Below, piece by piece: positions 6,677-14,928 of a stretch of 20,004 nt of DNA (position 1 is its first letter; each line of letters opens with the position of its first letter). Location: assembly GCA_002395525.1 (NCBI GenBank), contig DGXE01000079.1:1-20004 (forward strand). Direction: 5' to 3'. The translations under genes were made by a program, and so were the position numbers. The notes beneath the pieces were generated by a model. The model worked only from the letters and a program-made list of their open reading frames with translations, searched no databases and was not told the origin of the DNA. Source of the stretch: Ruminococcus sp. UBA4240. GTDB taxonomy: Bacteria; Bacillota; Clostridia; Oscillospirales; Ruminococcaceae.

Positions 6677-7552
6677 TTGGACTGGATAAAGAGCATACAA
6701 AGGGCGATCGATTACACAGAGGCGCACCTGACCGAAGATATCGACTATGATTCAGTGGCGAAGGAGGCCTATTCGTCATCGTTTCATTTCCAGAGAGTGT
6801 TCAGCATCCTGTGCGGCTTTACCCTTGGTGATTACATCCGCATGAGGCGGCTCTCACTGGCGGCGGATGAGCTGCTAAACAGCGATGAAAAGGTAATAGA
6901 CATCGCCCTGAAATACGGATATGAAACACCGGAGAGCTTCACCCGCGCCTTTTCACGCTTCCACGGCATAACCCCCACCGAAGCCAGGAACGGCGGAACG
7001 GTCAAATCCTTTTCCAGACTATCTGTAAAGCTAATTCTGACAGGAGGAACAGAAATGGACTATCGTATTGAAAAGCCGGGTGCTATCAAAGTCATATGCA
7101 AAAGGGAGAGGGTTCGCAAGCCTGAGACAGGTGCGGGAACACCGGACATAACAGGGCTCTGGTCAAGGTGCGCACAGGACGGGACACTGAAGAGGATATG
7201 CAGCTTCATCCCCGAAAAGCCAAGGCTCCTGGGGCTGCTGGGCATATGCTTCTCTCTTGAAACAGACGGAGATATGTTCCCCTACGGCATCGGCGCAGAG
7301 TACAACGGCGCCCCTGCGGACAATGATCTGGAAGTTATAGAGCTCCCGGCATATACCTATGCGGTATTTCCCTTCAGGGGAAAGATGCCCGACACGTTTA
7401 TCGAGACATACAGAAGGATAGTGACCGAATTCTTCCCCGGCAGCAACAGATATGAATATGCCGCAGGGGTGGAGATAGAGGTCTACCCCTCTGACAACAC
7501 CGCTGACCCGGATTACTCCGGAGAGATCTGGATAGCTGTGAATGAAAAATAA
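6677..7552 (+). CDS. AraC-family regulator with GyrI-like effector domain
   Basis: This 291-residue protein has an N-terminal AraC/XylS DNA-binding domain with two helix-turn-helices: IDYDSVAKEAYSSSFHFQRVF (about residues 22-42) and KVIDIALKYGYETPESFTRAFSRFHGITPTEAR (about 72-105). A linker leads to a GyrI-like (SOUL/BmrR-type) ligand-binding domain, from about MDYRIEKPGAIKV at 120 to the end, with AYTYAVFPFRGKMPDTF and the closing EIWIAVNEK. This architecture is that of Rob and similar multidrug or stress regulators that sense hydrophobic or cationic small molecules. The TTG start is supported by AAAGGAGGG at 6662-6670, 6 bases away. It follows the acetyltransferase by 77 bp and ends at a terminator, so it may control the preceding run, though no operator was identified. 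Confidence 0.9.
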   Translation: MDWIKSIQRAIDYTEAHLTEDIDYDSVAKEAYSSSFHFQRVFSILCGFTLGDYIRMRRLSLAADELLNSDEKVIDIALKYGYETPESFTRAFSRFHGITPTEARNGGTVKSFSRLSVKLILTGGTEMDYRIEKPGAIKVICKRERVRKPETGAGTPDITGLWSRCAQDGTLKRICSFIPEKPRLLGLLGICFSLETDGDMFPYGIGAEYNGAPADNDLEVIELPAYTYAVFPFRGKMPDTFIETYRRIVTEFFPGSNRYEYAAGVEIEVYPSDNTADPDYSGEIWIAVNEK

Positions 7553-7574
7553 ACGGAAAAACCCTCAGATGACC

Positions 7575-7609
7575 GCCCTGCTGACGCCACGCCGCCGGCA
7601 GGGCTTTTT
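7575..7609 (+). terminator. Intrinsic terminator after the AraC-type regulator
   Basis: GCCCTGC at 7575-7581 pairs with GCAGGGC at 7598-7604, followed by TTTTT at 7605-7609. It closes the 4590-7552 run 22 bp after the stop codon. Confidence 0.8.
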
Positions 7610-7629
7610 GTGCGGCAGGTGACATATGC

Positions 7630-7658
7630 TTGACACCTTTCCCCCAAGGCTGTATAAT
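7630..7658 (+). promoter_or_regulatory. Consensus sigma-A promoter for the second GNAT gene
   Basis: TTGACA at 7630-7635, a 17-base spacer, and TATAAT at 7653-7658 match the consensus at every position. Transcription would start near 7665, leaving a leader of under 20 bases before the ATG. Confidence 0.85.
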
Positions 7659-7681
7659 GGTAGCAGAAAGGAAGATGCATG

Positions 7682-8155
7682 ATGAACACGGAGATACGCC
7701 CCTTGAAGAAGGACGAAACAGCACTGTTGAAGGATTTTCTCTACGAAGCTATCTTCATCCCCGAGGGGGTCGAACCTCCTCCCAGGGATATAGTGGAAAA
7801 GCCGGAGCTCAGGGTATACACCGACGATTTCGGCTCACGCAGGGGAGACAACTGCCTTGTGGCTGAAGCGGGCGGCAGGGTTGTGGGAGCCGTCTGGACG
7901 AGGATAATGGATGATTACGGCCATGTGGACGATGATACCCCATCCTTTGCCATCTCTCTTTACAGGGAGTACCGGGGACAGGGCATCGGCACAGGACTTA
8001 TGCGGGAAATGCTCTCCCTTCTCAGGTCGCAGGGCTTTATGAGAGCTTCCCTTGCAGTGCAGAAGGCAAACTATGCTGTGCGCCTGTATGAAAAGGTCGG
8101 TTTTTCTGTCACAGATGAGAATGATGAGGAATACATCATGGTGTGTGTACTGTGA
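7682..8155 (+). CDS. GNAT family N-acetyltransferase
   Basis: This 157-residue acetyltransferase has an N-terminal TEIRPLKKDETALLKDFLYEAIF, a central strand and the acetyl-CoA loop SLYREYRGQGIGTGLMREMLSLLRSQG (about residues 97-123), in which RGQGIG is the Q/R-x-x-G-x-G/A motif. It ends with SLAVQKANYAVRLYEKVGFSV, the conserved N-a-rlYek-GF stretch. Two adjacent ATG codons lie at 7679 and 7682; AAAGGAAG at 7667-7674 gives better spacing (7) to the second. It is transcribed from its own consensus promoter after a terminator, so it is independent of the upstream run. The acceptor is unknown; the insert with PEGVEPPPRDI near residue 30 recurs in remembered Firmicutes homologues. Confidence 0.9.
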   Translation: MNTEIRPLKKDETALLKDFLYEAIFIPEGVEPPPRDIVEKPELRVYTDDFGSRRGDNCLVAEAGGRVVGAVWTRIMDDYGHVDDDTPSFAISLYREYRGQGIGTGLMREMLSLLRSQGFMRASLAVQKANYAVRLYEKVGFSVTDENDEEYIMVCVL

Positions 8156-8239
8156 GCAGAAAACTCACAGAAAACACAGGAAGGATATACAAAGGATACA
8201 TCGCTGTGTTATGATAGTACACGAAAGAGAGGGAAGGCT

Positions 8240-8911
8240 ATGGGCTATACGGCACTGCTTGCTGAGGACGATGCACAGATACGGGAGATCATATCGGACT
8301 ATTTCTCCGCAAGGGATGATATCCGCCTTTTCACCGCACCGGACGGAGATACGGCTCTTGATATGCTCAGGGAGAATGAATACGATGTGGTGATGCTGGA
8401 TATAATGCTCCCGGGTGCAGACGGCTTCACCATCTGCCGTGAGATACGCAGGAAGAGCATCGTGCCCGTTCTGTTCCTCACTGCAAGGGGCAGCGAGGAG
8501 GACGTGATCCGGGGCTATGCCCTGGGCTGCGATGACTACATAGTAAAGCCCTTCTCTCTTGCCGCACTGTACGGAAAGCTTGTCGCACTTATCAGACGCA
8601 GCAAGGGACTCATGGCTGACAGGGTCATCACCTGCGGGAGCATCACACTTGACCCTGCCGCCTTCACCGTGACCGCAGACGGTGACGAGGTGGCACTTGC
8701 TCCCAAGGAATATGCCCTGCTCAAATACCTGATGGAGCATATCAACCGTGTCATGGACAGGGATACGCTGCTGAGCAGAATATGGGGAGCGGATTACTAC
8801 GGCTCTGACAGGGTGGTGGACAACCACATCAAAAAGCTGCGCAAGGCTCTGGGCAGTGCGGGATCACAGATAAAGACCGTCATAGGAGGCGGCTACAAGA
8901 TAACGGAATGA
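8240..8911 (+). CDS. OmpR/PhoB-type response regulator
   Basis: This 223-residue protein is the output half of a two-component system. The receiver domain (residues 1-118) has the acidic pocket LLAEDD (Glu9, Asp10), the phospho-acceptor Asp54 in VVMLDIMLPG, Thr81 in LFLTAR and Lys103 in YIVKPF. The C-terminal domain (about 130-223) is an OmpR winged helix: APKEYALLKYLMEHINRVMDRDTLLSRIWG, then RVVDNHIKKLRKALG and IKTVIGGGYKI. The start is supported by GAGAGGGAAGG before the ATG. The sensor kinase follows 22 bp later. A weak promoter may lie at 8187-8215 (ATACAA, 17 bases, TATGAT). Its regulon is not evident from the window. Confidence 0.93.
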   Translation: MGYTALLAEDDAQIREIISDYFSARDDIRLFTAPDGDTALDMLRENEYDVVMLDIMLPGADGFTICREIRRKSIVPVLFLTARGSEEDVIRGYALGCDDYIVKPFSLAALYGKLVALIRRSKGLMADRVITCGSITLDPAAFTVTADGDEVALAPKEYALLKYLMEHINRVMDRDTLLSRIWGADYYGSDRVVDNHIKKLRKALGSAGSQIKTVIGGGYKITE

Positions 8912-8933
8912 TCCGTTAGGAAAGGTGTATCCC

Positions 8934-10610
8934 ATGAAAGCAACAAGGAAACAGGAGAAGCTGCAGAGGCTCGGGAGGAAAAGGCAGGGATTCGGCGCTC
9001 TGTTCGCAGAGAGGTTCATACCCGCATTTGCGGTATGTGTGGTCATATGTATACTCATTGCAGTCATTCTGCACGACCTGATGACCGGCATATACATGGA
9101 ATCCCAGAATACCCACTTTGACCTGACCATCAGCGCTGCCACACAGAATATGTACCGCCCCGGCGAGACAGAGGACAAGGCACTGGCATCACTGCAGTAC
9201 AGGAACACTCTGGCGCTGCAGCTCTATACCGGGGACATAGGCTCAAACGTCTTCAAGCTCTACGAAAATGACAAGGAGATACTGCGCACCGAAAGGAAGG
9301 GCTTTGCCATTGTCAGGTACGACGGCGGAGAGGCTATCTGCTATGCAGACCCCGCTGCCTATGAAAAGGAATATGAGGTGTCGGGGAAGTATGTCACCAA
9401 GGGAAGCCCCTTACAACAGGAGATGGTGCTCACCATAGCTGACACCATATACGCCGATGTAGAAAAGGGCATATTCGTACCCGGTAAGATGCATACAGAG
9501 ATCTATGATCTCAAGTATGACCTGTCCGGTGCGGAAACAGCCGCTGCCCACACTATCAGTGAGAGCTTTGATATCACTCCCCCGGACACCACAGGGCTGA
9601 CGGAGTATACAAAGGAGCAGTTCACAGGGGGCACCGTAATGGGTGATGACCCGGGGAACGGACGGCTTGCGGAGCTTGATGCCATCGACAATGAACAGCA
9701 AAGCAGCGGCGCCATAAGCAGGAGCAGGAACCACTCCGTCACCTGGTCGGAAGGCTCCACCGTCAAAAGCTGGTTCCGCACCAACCTGAACGCTCCCGAC
9801 GGCACACTTTATACAGTCACAGCACTGTACAGCCAGGACTTTTCACAGACATATCTGGGTATACTTGCTGTGATATGCATATCCATGCTTATTATCTGCA
9901 CTGTGGTATCACTTGTCAGGGCATACCGCATAAGCCTTGTCTACAAGGCTCACTACGCAATGGAGGACTACCGCCGTGATATGACCAACACCCTTGCCCA
10001 TGACCTTAAAACTCCACTCATGGCTATATCGGGCTGTGCGGAGATGCTGAATGAGGGGCTCCCCGCCGAAAAGCAGCAGCACTATTCCTCCATGATAATG
10101 GAAAATGTGCGGTATATGGACAACATGATAACCAATGTGCTGGAGCTGTCAAAAACAGAGAGCATTACAGAGCTGAAAAGAGAGAAGCTTGACATAAGGG
10201 AGACTGCACAGACAGCAGCGGACAAATACAGTATCATGGCACAGGAAAGGGATATTGCCCTCAGAGTAAAGGGAGAGGGCACGGTAAATGCGGACAGGCT
10301 GCTTATGACACAGGCGGTTGACAACCTTATATCAAATGCAGTAAAGTATGCATCCCCCGGGAGCACCATAGACATATCCGTCTCCGAAAGCTCACTCACC
10401 GTACAAAACAGCTTTGAGGTTGGGATAGATGTGACAGCGGATGAGCTGTTCAAGCCCTTTGTAAAGGGGGACAGCAGCCGCAGCGGACAAAAGGGCAGCG
10501 GTCTGGGGCTGTCCATCGTGAAGAACATATGCGACAGGCACGGCTTTGTATGCACCCTCCATGTTGAAGACGGAACATTCACAGCCGTCATTGAATGGAA
10601 ACAGGGCTGA
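8934..10610 (+). CDS. Membrane sensor histidine kinase
   Basis: This 558-residue kinase pairs with the preceding response regulator. The N-terminal 25 residues are strongly basic. Transmembrane helix 1 lies at about 28-48 and helix 2 at about 307-330, enclosing about 255 extracytoplasmic residues without a domain I recognise. HisKA follows with His356 in LAHDLKTPL, then the ATPase domain with N-box NLISNAVKYA (about 464) and G-box GQKGSGLGLSIVKNICDRHG (about 518). No HAMP domain is obvious; only a short linker (RAYRISLVYKAHYAMEDYRR) joins helix 2 to HisKA. I choose the ATG at 8934 because TAGGAAAGG at 8917-8925 is 8 bases upstream; the GTG at 8925 overlaps that site. The gene ends in a strong terminator. 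The signal sensed is unknown. Confidence 0.93.
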   Translation: MKATRKQEKLQRLGRKRQGFGALFAERFIPAFAVCVVICILIAVILHDLMTGIYMESQNTHFDLTISAATQNMYRPGETEDKALASLQYRNTLALQLYTGDIGSNVFKLYENDKEILRTERKGFAIVRYDGGEAICYADPAAYEKEYEVSGKYVTKGSPLQQEMVLTIADTIYADVEKGIFVPGKMHTEIYDLKYDLSGAETAAAHTISESFDITPPDTTGLTEYTKEQFTGGTVMGDDPGNGRLAELDAIDNEQQSSGAISRSRNHSVTWSEGSTVKSWFRTNLNAPDGTLYTVTALYSQDFSQTYLGILAVICISMLIICTVVSLVRAYRISLVYKAHYAMEDYRRDMTNTLAHDLKTPLMAISGCAEMLNEGLPAEKQQHYSSMIMENVRYMDNMITNVLELSKTESITELKREKLDIRETAQTAADKYSIMAQERDIALRVKGEGTVNADRLLMTQAVDNLISNAVKYASPGSTIDISVSESSLTVQNSFEVGIDVTADELFKPFVKGDSSRSGQKGSGLGLSIVKNICDRHGFVCTLHVEDGTFTAVIEWKQG

Positions 10611-10614
10611 CACG

Positions 10615-10644
10615 GCGGCGGAGCACATCCTCCGCCGCTTTTTT
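10615..10644 (+). terminator. Intrinsic terminator after the sensor kinase
   Basis: GCGGCGGAG at 10615-10623 pairs perfectly with CTCCGCCGC at 10630-10638 across a 6-base loop, followed by six T. It separates the two-component operon from the large exported protein. Confidence 0.9.
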
Positions 10645-10656
10645 CACCGGTTACTA

Positions 10657-10685
10657 TTGACTTTTCCGCTGCCATATGGTAAAAT
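10657..10685 (+). promoter_or_regulatory. Upstream promoter candidate for the exported protein
   Basis: TTGACT at 10657-10662, 17 bases, TAAAAT at 10680-10685. It lies just after the kinase terminator and 86 bp upstream of a perfect-consensus promoter, so the gene may have two tandem promoters. Confidence 0.55.
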
Positions 10686-10742
10686 GTAGCAAGGCTGTGA
10701 ATTTATTCATCAAAAGTTTACGGCTGCTTTGATAAAAAGGGG

Positions 10743-10771
10743 TTGACAGGCGTATGACGATGCGGTATAAT
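10743..10771 (+). promoter_or_regulatory. Consensus sigma-A promoter for the exported protein
   Basis: TTGACA at 10743-10748, 17 bases, TATAAT at 10766-10771. Transcription should start near 10778, inside four tandem GCAA units (10774-10789), leaving an untranslated leader of about 115 bases. Confidence 0.85.
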
Positions 10772-10892
10772 GCGCAAGCAAGCAAGCAAGGCATAACTGC
10801 GCCCTTTTCACAACTGAATACAACGATACAAGCGTACTCTATGGGATAAGTCTGTCCCGTGGGGTGCGCTTTTGTGCGTGAAGGAGGTTTTT
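10772..10892 (+). other. Long 5' leader of the exported protein gene
   Basis: The leader starts with GCAA x4 (10774-10789). It ends with AAGGAGG at 10881-10887, 5 bases before the ATG. Weak pairings are visible (GGGA/TCCC around 10843-10858), but I recognise no known riboswitch and no T-run that would form an attenuator. Confidence 0.4.
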
Positions 10893-13800
10893 ATGAAAGG
10901 AAGATTTTGGAGAAAGGCGCTTGCCGTGGCGACATCGGTTCTGATGCTGTCGGGCGGTGTACCGATACAGCCGCTGTCGCAGGTGTTTGAGGATATTGCG
11001 ATAACGGCGAGTGCGGTAGGAAACACTATAAACATTGAAGCCAACGGTCAAACCATTTCCGACACTACAACATGGACGGACTGCACCGTCAACATTACGG
11101 GCAGCGGCACGGTTACTTTCTCTAATCGCATCTCCATCAGTGGCAACGTGACATTGAACCTCGGCGCGGGCACTACGCTTACTGCCAGCAAGGGTATTGC
11201 CGTCCACGAAGGCAACAGCCTGACGATTGACGGTGAAGGTACGCTGAATGCATATACTGGCTATAAGGAATATTATGGTGCTGCAATCGGCGGTGCTTCT
11301 GAAGTTAATGCGGGTACGATTATCATCAACGGCGGAACTGTTAATGCTTATGGTAGATATTATGCCGCTGCAATTGGTGGCGGTTACAATAGTAACGGCG
11401 GAAATATTATCATCAACGGCGGAACAGTAAATGCAGATAGTGAGACTGGTAAAGCTGATGGTGCAGGAATCGGTGGTGGTTCCGAGGGTGACGGCGGAAA
11501 TATCACCATCAACGGCGGAAATATTACCGCAGAATCATATAGTGGAACGGGGATCGGCGGCGGTTATAAGGGCAACGGCGGGATCATAAACATTACCGGA
11601 GGTAATGTTACTTCTACAGTAGTTAATAATTCTGCCGGAATCGGCGGCGGTTGTTTTGGTAATGCAGGCACAATAACCATCACCGGAGGCATCATTAATG
11701 TTACAAGTGGAGATGTTGGAGCCGGAATTGGCGGCGGAGGTACAATTAGTAATGATAAACCTGCAGGTAGTGGAGGAACAATAGCGATCAGCGGCGGACA
11801 AATAACCGTTACAAGCAGTGGCGGCTATGGCATCGGTGCAGGTAAGTCTTATTATAACAATAACGGCGCAGAAGGAACAATATCATTGTCGTGGACTGAA
11901 AGCACGGACTTCATCAATGCAAGCAGTTATAAGGGCAATATCAGTTTTGAGGATGGCAAGCGTTTTTATTACGATGGAACTACAGATTATGTTACAGCAG
12001 ATGAACTTGCAAACAGACTGAATCAGAAGATCGTCCCGGCAGTGGCAAACAACAATTCGCTTGCATTTGCTGACATTCAGATGCCTCGCTATTACATTAC
12101 CACGAACGGAACTGCGGTCGATGTCAGTTATGATGTATATGACTACAACGGCAGCAAACTGACAGAGGGCACTCATTACACGGCTGTCATCAAGAACAGC
12201 AGCAACGAGGAAGTATCGTCCTTTGATCAATTGGGCGACTATACGCTGACAGTTACAGGAACAGGAACGACCTACACGGGCAGCAAGTCGTTTACATTCA
12301 GCCTCGTGGAGTGGGACGAAAATTTGTCGGTAGATGGCAGTGACCATTACATCAACTTCCCCAGCGACGGAACAAAGAAGACGGTTTACCTCGGCAAGGA
12401 CCAGACCATCAAGGTGTATGACAGCGAAGGAAAGGATGGAAACCTGGTGCCTTCTGACGGACTCCTGATGCTTTGTGCTCCGGAGGGATATACTCTGGAA
12501 GTAACAGGTAAGACGGATGCACAGTTTTATGCATCTGGTCAATATTGGAACTTGCTGAAGGCATACGACGGCAATGATGAGACTGAGACGGCACTGATAA
12601 CAACGATAGAGCAGAATAGTGACAACATTTTGTTTGCCAGTTCAGCAGACAGTATGCTGATGCGATTTTATGCGATATATGGCAGCACAGAGAAATACGG
12701 ACTTGATCTGACTGTAAGGGTAGTCGAAAATACGTCACACAACATCACCGTGGGAACGGCAGATAATGGTAGCATCGCAAGCGACAAGACATCTGCCAAG
12801 ACTAACGAAACCGTTACGCTGACGGTAACCCCCGCAAGCGGCTATCTGCTCAAGAGAATCATCGTCACCTATACGGACAACAGCACAACAATAGCAACCA
12901 TCGGCGAAGACCATTGGTATTCGGGTGTGAATACGGTTACGCTCCGGATGCCGAACAGGAATGTCACGGTTACGCCCGAGTTCGCAAATGTCCTGACGAT
13001 AGATGATGGTCTGACATTGACCATTGATCCTGCTCGGACAACCGAGTATGTTATCCCCGAGGGCGTTCAGTCATTTAACATAAAAGGTTCTGCCAATAAT
13101 TCGAGCACAGTCACTGCCATACTGAAAGCACCAGAGGGTGTTCGCTTGCTGGCTACGATTGATAATTGTGAAATATATAATTCATACGGTTATATCAGTG
13201 TTTATGACGGTACAGGCTCTTCGTCAACTCTCATTAAACAGCTAACCACACATGATGCAAGCATAAGCTCGCAAACATCTACAGCTGAATACATGACATT
13301 TGAAATTTATGGGCTTGCGAGTACCAGACTCAACGGAAAGATTGAAATGGTGTATAGCATCAACTACGACCTTGCTGGCGGTAGCGTGGCGACGGAGAAT
13401 CCTGCGACATACACCTACGATACAGACACCTTTACGCTTACCAATCCGACACGCGAAGGCTACGAGTTTGCCGGATGGTCAGGAACGGATCTCGATGCAG
13501 CAAATACAAGCGTAACCATCGCAAAAGGCAGTTACAGAAACCGTAGTTACACGGCGACGTGGAAGAAGCCATTGACAAACTCTGACATTACGGTTGAAAC
13601 TATAGCGGATCAGACATATACAGGCAATTCCATCACACCGAACGTCACAGTGAAGGACGGCGAGACTGACATCACAGATCAGTGCGATATAGCTATAACA
13701 AATAATACGAATGTAGGCACGGCTGATGTTACCATTACAGCAAAACCTACAAGCTCAGAGTATTCAGGTTCTACTTCTACAACATTTGGGATTGTTTATT

Positions 13801-14717
13801 CTGACGGCATCGGTGAACGTCTTGCAGGCTATTCCCTCAGCCTTGACGGTGATATAGGCGTTAATTTCTATATGGAGCTTGATCAGAGTGTGATTGAAGA
13901 TACAGGCGCATATATGCACTTTACACTGCCCGACGGCAGCACATCGGATGTATACTTGACTGACACCGATAACTGCAGGACCGACACAACCACATTTCCC
14001 GGCAAGACCTATTATGTGTTCAAGTGCAATGTTGCCGCAAAGGAAATGACTGACACCATCACGGCGCAGATGTTCAGCGGTGGCAAGTCGGGACAGGGCT
14101 ATGAGTATACCGTTAAGGAGTATGCGGACTATCTGCTTGACAATACAGACAAAAATGACGATTATGCAAAAGCCGCTCCGCTTGTCAAGGCAATGCTGGA
14201 TTACGGCGCATATTCTCAGACCTATTTCAAGCATAATACCGATGCACTTGCCAATGGCGGAAAAGACAGCACAAATATTCAGGAAGTCGATGCAGATACG
14301 ATCAACAAGCCTTACGATCCGAAAGGCACATATCTCGGAGACGCAGGCGATACGACCTTTGAGGGGGCAACACTCTCGCTGAAGTCTGAGACAACGCTTT
14401 CGCTCTATTTCAAGAGCAGCAGAGACCTAAGCTTTGAGTGCGATTCTTATGAGGTTGAAAAGAACACCACCGCAGGCGGCTATCAGATCGCCCGCATCAG
14501 GGGCATCAAGGCAGATGATCTTGATGAGACATTTAAGTTGGATATAAATGACGTTGCTGATTCTGGAAATACACAAACTTTCTACGGCTATGTTCATTAT
14601 TGTCCGCTGACCTACTGCTACAATGTCCTGAAGGGCGGTTCTGATGATGAGAATTTGCAGAACGTCTGCAAGGCACTGTATCTGTATTGGCAGGCTGCTA
14701 ATGAGTATTCTGAATAA
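10893..14717 (+). CDS. Large exported multi-domain surface protein
   Basis: This 1274-residue protein begins with a signal peptide (KGRFWRKALAVATSVLMLSGG); the strong AAGGAGG at 10881-10887 fixes the ATG at 10893. Residues about 50-330 are a glycine-rich parallel beta-helix type region with seven GIGGG/INGG repeats. An Ig-like module (about 400-470) and a CUB-like beta domain (about 473-615) follow. After that come a repeat ending TLRMPNRNVTVTPEF (about 617-700), a second CUB-like domain with ISVYDGTGSSS (about 703-820), an InlB B-type repeat ending EGYEFAGWSGT...YTATWKK (about 822-892), and another Ig-like module (894-968). The C-terminal 300 residues (from GIGERLAGYSLSLDGDIGVNFYMEL) are a domain type I associate with large Ruminococcus exoproteins. 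There is no LPXTG, dockerin or catalytic motif. It probably acts in adhesion or polysaccharide binding; this is inference. Confidence 0.88.
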   Translation: MKGRFWRKALAVATSVLMLSGGVPIQPLSQVFEDIAITASAVGNTINIEANGQTISDTTTWTDCTVNITGSGTVTFSNRISISGNVTLNLGAGTTLTASKGIAVHEGNSLTIDGEGTLNAYTGYKEYYGAAIGGASEVNAGTIIINGGTVNAYGRYYAAAIGGGYNSNGGNIIINGGTVNADSETGKADGAGIGGGSEGDGGNITINGGNITAESYSGTGIGGGYKGNGGIINITGGNVTSTVVNNSAGIGGGCFGNAGTITITGGIINVTSGDVGAGIGGGGTISNDKPAGSGGTIAISGGQITVTSSGGYGIGAGKSYYNNNGAEGTISLSWTESTDFINASSYKGNISFEDGKRFYYDGTTDYVTADELANRLNQKIVPAVANNNSLAFADIQMPRYYITTNGTAVDVSYDVYDYNGSKLTEGTHYTAVIKNSSNEEVSSFDQLGDYTLTVTGTGTTYTGSKSFTFSLVEWDENLSVDGSDHYINFPSDGTKKTVYLGKDQTIKVYDSEGKDGNLVPSDGLLMLCAPEGYTLEVTGKTDAQFYASGQYWNLLKAYDGNDETETALITTIEQNSDNILFASSADSMLMRFYAIYGSTEKYGLDLTVRVVENTSHNITVGTADNGSIASDKTSAKTNETVTLTVTPASGYLLKRIIVTYTDNSTTIATIGEDHWYSGVNTVTLRMPNRNVTVTPEFANVLTIDDGLTLTIDPARTTEYVIPEGVQSFNIKGSANNSSTVTAILKAPEGVRLLATIDNCEIYNSYGYISVYDGTGSSSTLIKQLTTHDASISSQTSTAEYMTFEIYGLASTRLNGKIEMVYSINYDLAGGSVATENPATYTYDTDTFTLTNPTREGYEFAGWSGTDLDAANTSVTIAKGSYRNRSYTATWKKPLTNSDITVETIADQTYTGNSITPNVTVKDGETDITDQCDIAITNNTNVGTADVTITAKPTSSEYSGSTSTTFGIVYSDGIGERLAGYSLSLDGDIGVNFYMELDQSVIEDTGAYMHFTLPDGSTSDVYLTDTDNCRTDTTTFPGKTYYVFKCNVAAKEMTDTITAQMFSGGKSGQGYEYTVKEYADYLLDNTDKNDDYAKAAPLVKAMLDYGAYSQTYFKHNTDALANGGKDSTNIQEVDADTINKPYDPKGTYLGDAGDTTFEGATLSLKSETTLSLYFKSSRDLSFECDSYEVEKNTTAGGYQIARIRGIKADDLDETFKLDINDVADSGNTQTFYGYVHYCPLTYCYNVLKGGSDDENLQNVCKALYLYWQAANEYSE
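11277..11850 (+). repeat. Seven degenerate glycine-rich coding repeats
   Basis: Inside the exported protein, units of about 84-95 bp encode (A/G)IGGG, then a loop with GNGG, then (I/T)(I/T)INGG or ITGG and a variable strand. They begin near residues 129, 158, 190, 218, 246, 275 and 310. The DNA is diverged between units, so this is an old amplification kept for structure, not a recent array. Confidence 0.8.
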
Positions 14718-14730
14718 GGAGTGAATGACG

Positions 14731-14865
14731 ATGGATAAGGAAAAATTCACCGCACCGGAAACGGAGATAGTGGAGTTTGAGACAACGGGAGATCCAATAG
14801 CGACAAGCACCACAATTCCCGTCGAAACTGAAAGTGACGGATTACCTTTCATCCCCCAGTCTTAA
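14731..14865 (+). CDS. 44-residue acidic peptide downstream of the exported protein
   Basis: An intact small frame starts 13 bp after the exported-protein stop. AAGGAGTGA at 14717-14725 is a good ribosome binding site 5 bases before the ATG, and the terminator begins 10 bp after the stop, so it shares the transcript of the large gene. The peptide starts MDKEKFTAPETEIVEFETTG and continues DPIATSTTIPVETES, ending in LPFIPQS. It has no signal peptide, cysteine or transmembrane segment, and is acidic. The pattern (Y/F)xxPExExxEF followed by D-x-I-x-T-S resembles short unnamed peptides I recall from other gut Clostridia, but no function is known to me. It could be a modified-peptide precursor, a signal or a small partner of the large protein. 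Confidence 0.7.
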   Translation: MDKEKFTAPETEIVEFETTGDPIATSTTIPVETESDGLPFIPQS

Positions 14866-14874
14866 ACGTATAAC

Positions 14875-14904
14875 GGCGGGCAGGAAACTGCCCGCCCTTG
14901 CTTT
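14875..14904 (+). terminator. Terminator of the exported protein-peptide operon
   Basis: GGCGGGCAG at 14875-14883 pairs perfectly with CTGCCCGCC at 14888-14896 around a GAAA tetraloop. The following CTTGCTTT is only moderately T-rich, but the very stable stem makes termination likely. Confidence 0.75.
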
Positions 14905-14928
14905 ACAGGGTGACAGTTCCTTTTCGTA

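Noticed and set aside
8187..8215. Promoter for the two-component operon (ATACAA, 17 bases, TATGAT)
   Set aside because: The -35 element matches poorly; I mention it only within the regulator entry.
8165..8827. 220-residue minus-strand frame opposite the response regulator
   Set aside because: It is the antisense shadow of a clearly conserved OmpR-type gene and has no domain of its own.
10082..10675. 197-residue minus-strand frame opposite the sensor kinase
   Set aside because: It is antisense to the conserved HisKA/ATPase region and runs through the kinase terminator.
11277..11850. Regular repeats considered as a CRISPR array
   Set aside because: Units are diverged, in frame and encode beta-helix rungs; there is no constant repeat with unique spacers.
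11883..12542. 219-residue minus-strand frame inside the exported protein gene
   Set aside because: It has no ribosome binding site and no protein family character; the plus strand explains the region fully.
10893..14717. Dockerin or LPXTG anchor in the large exported protein
   Set aside because: I looked for a calcium-loop dockerin repeat and a sorting signal at the C-terminus and found neither.
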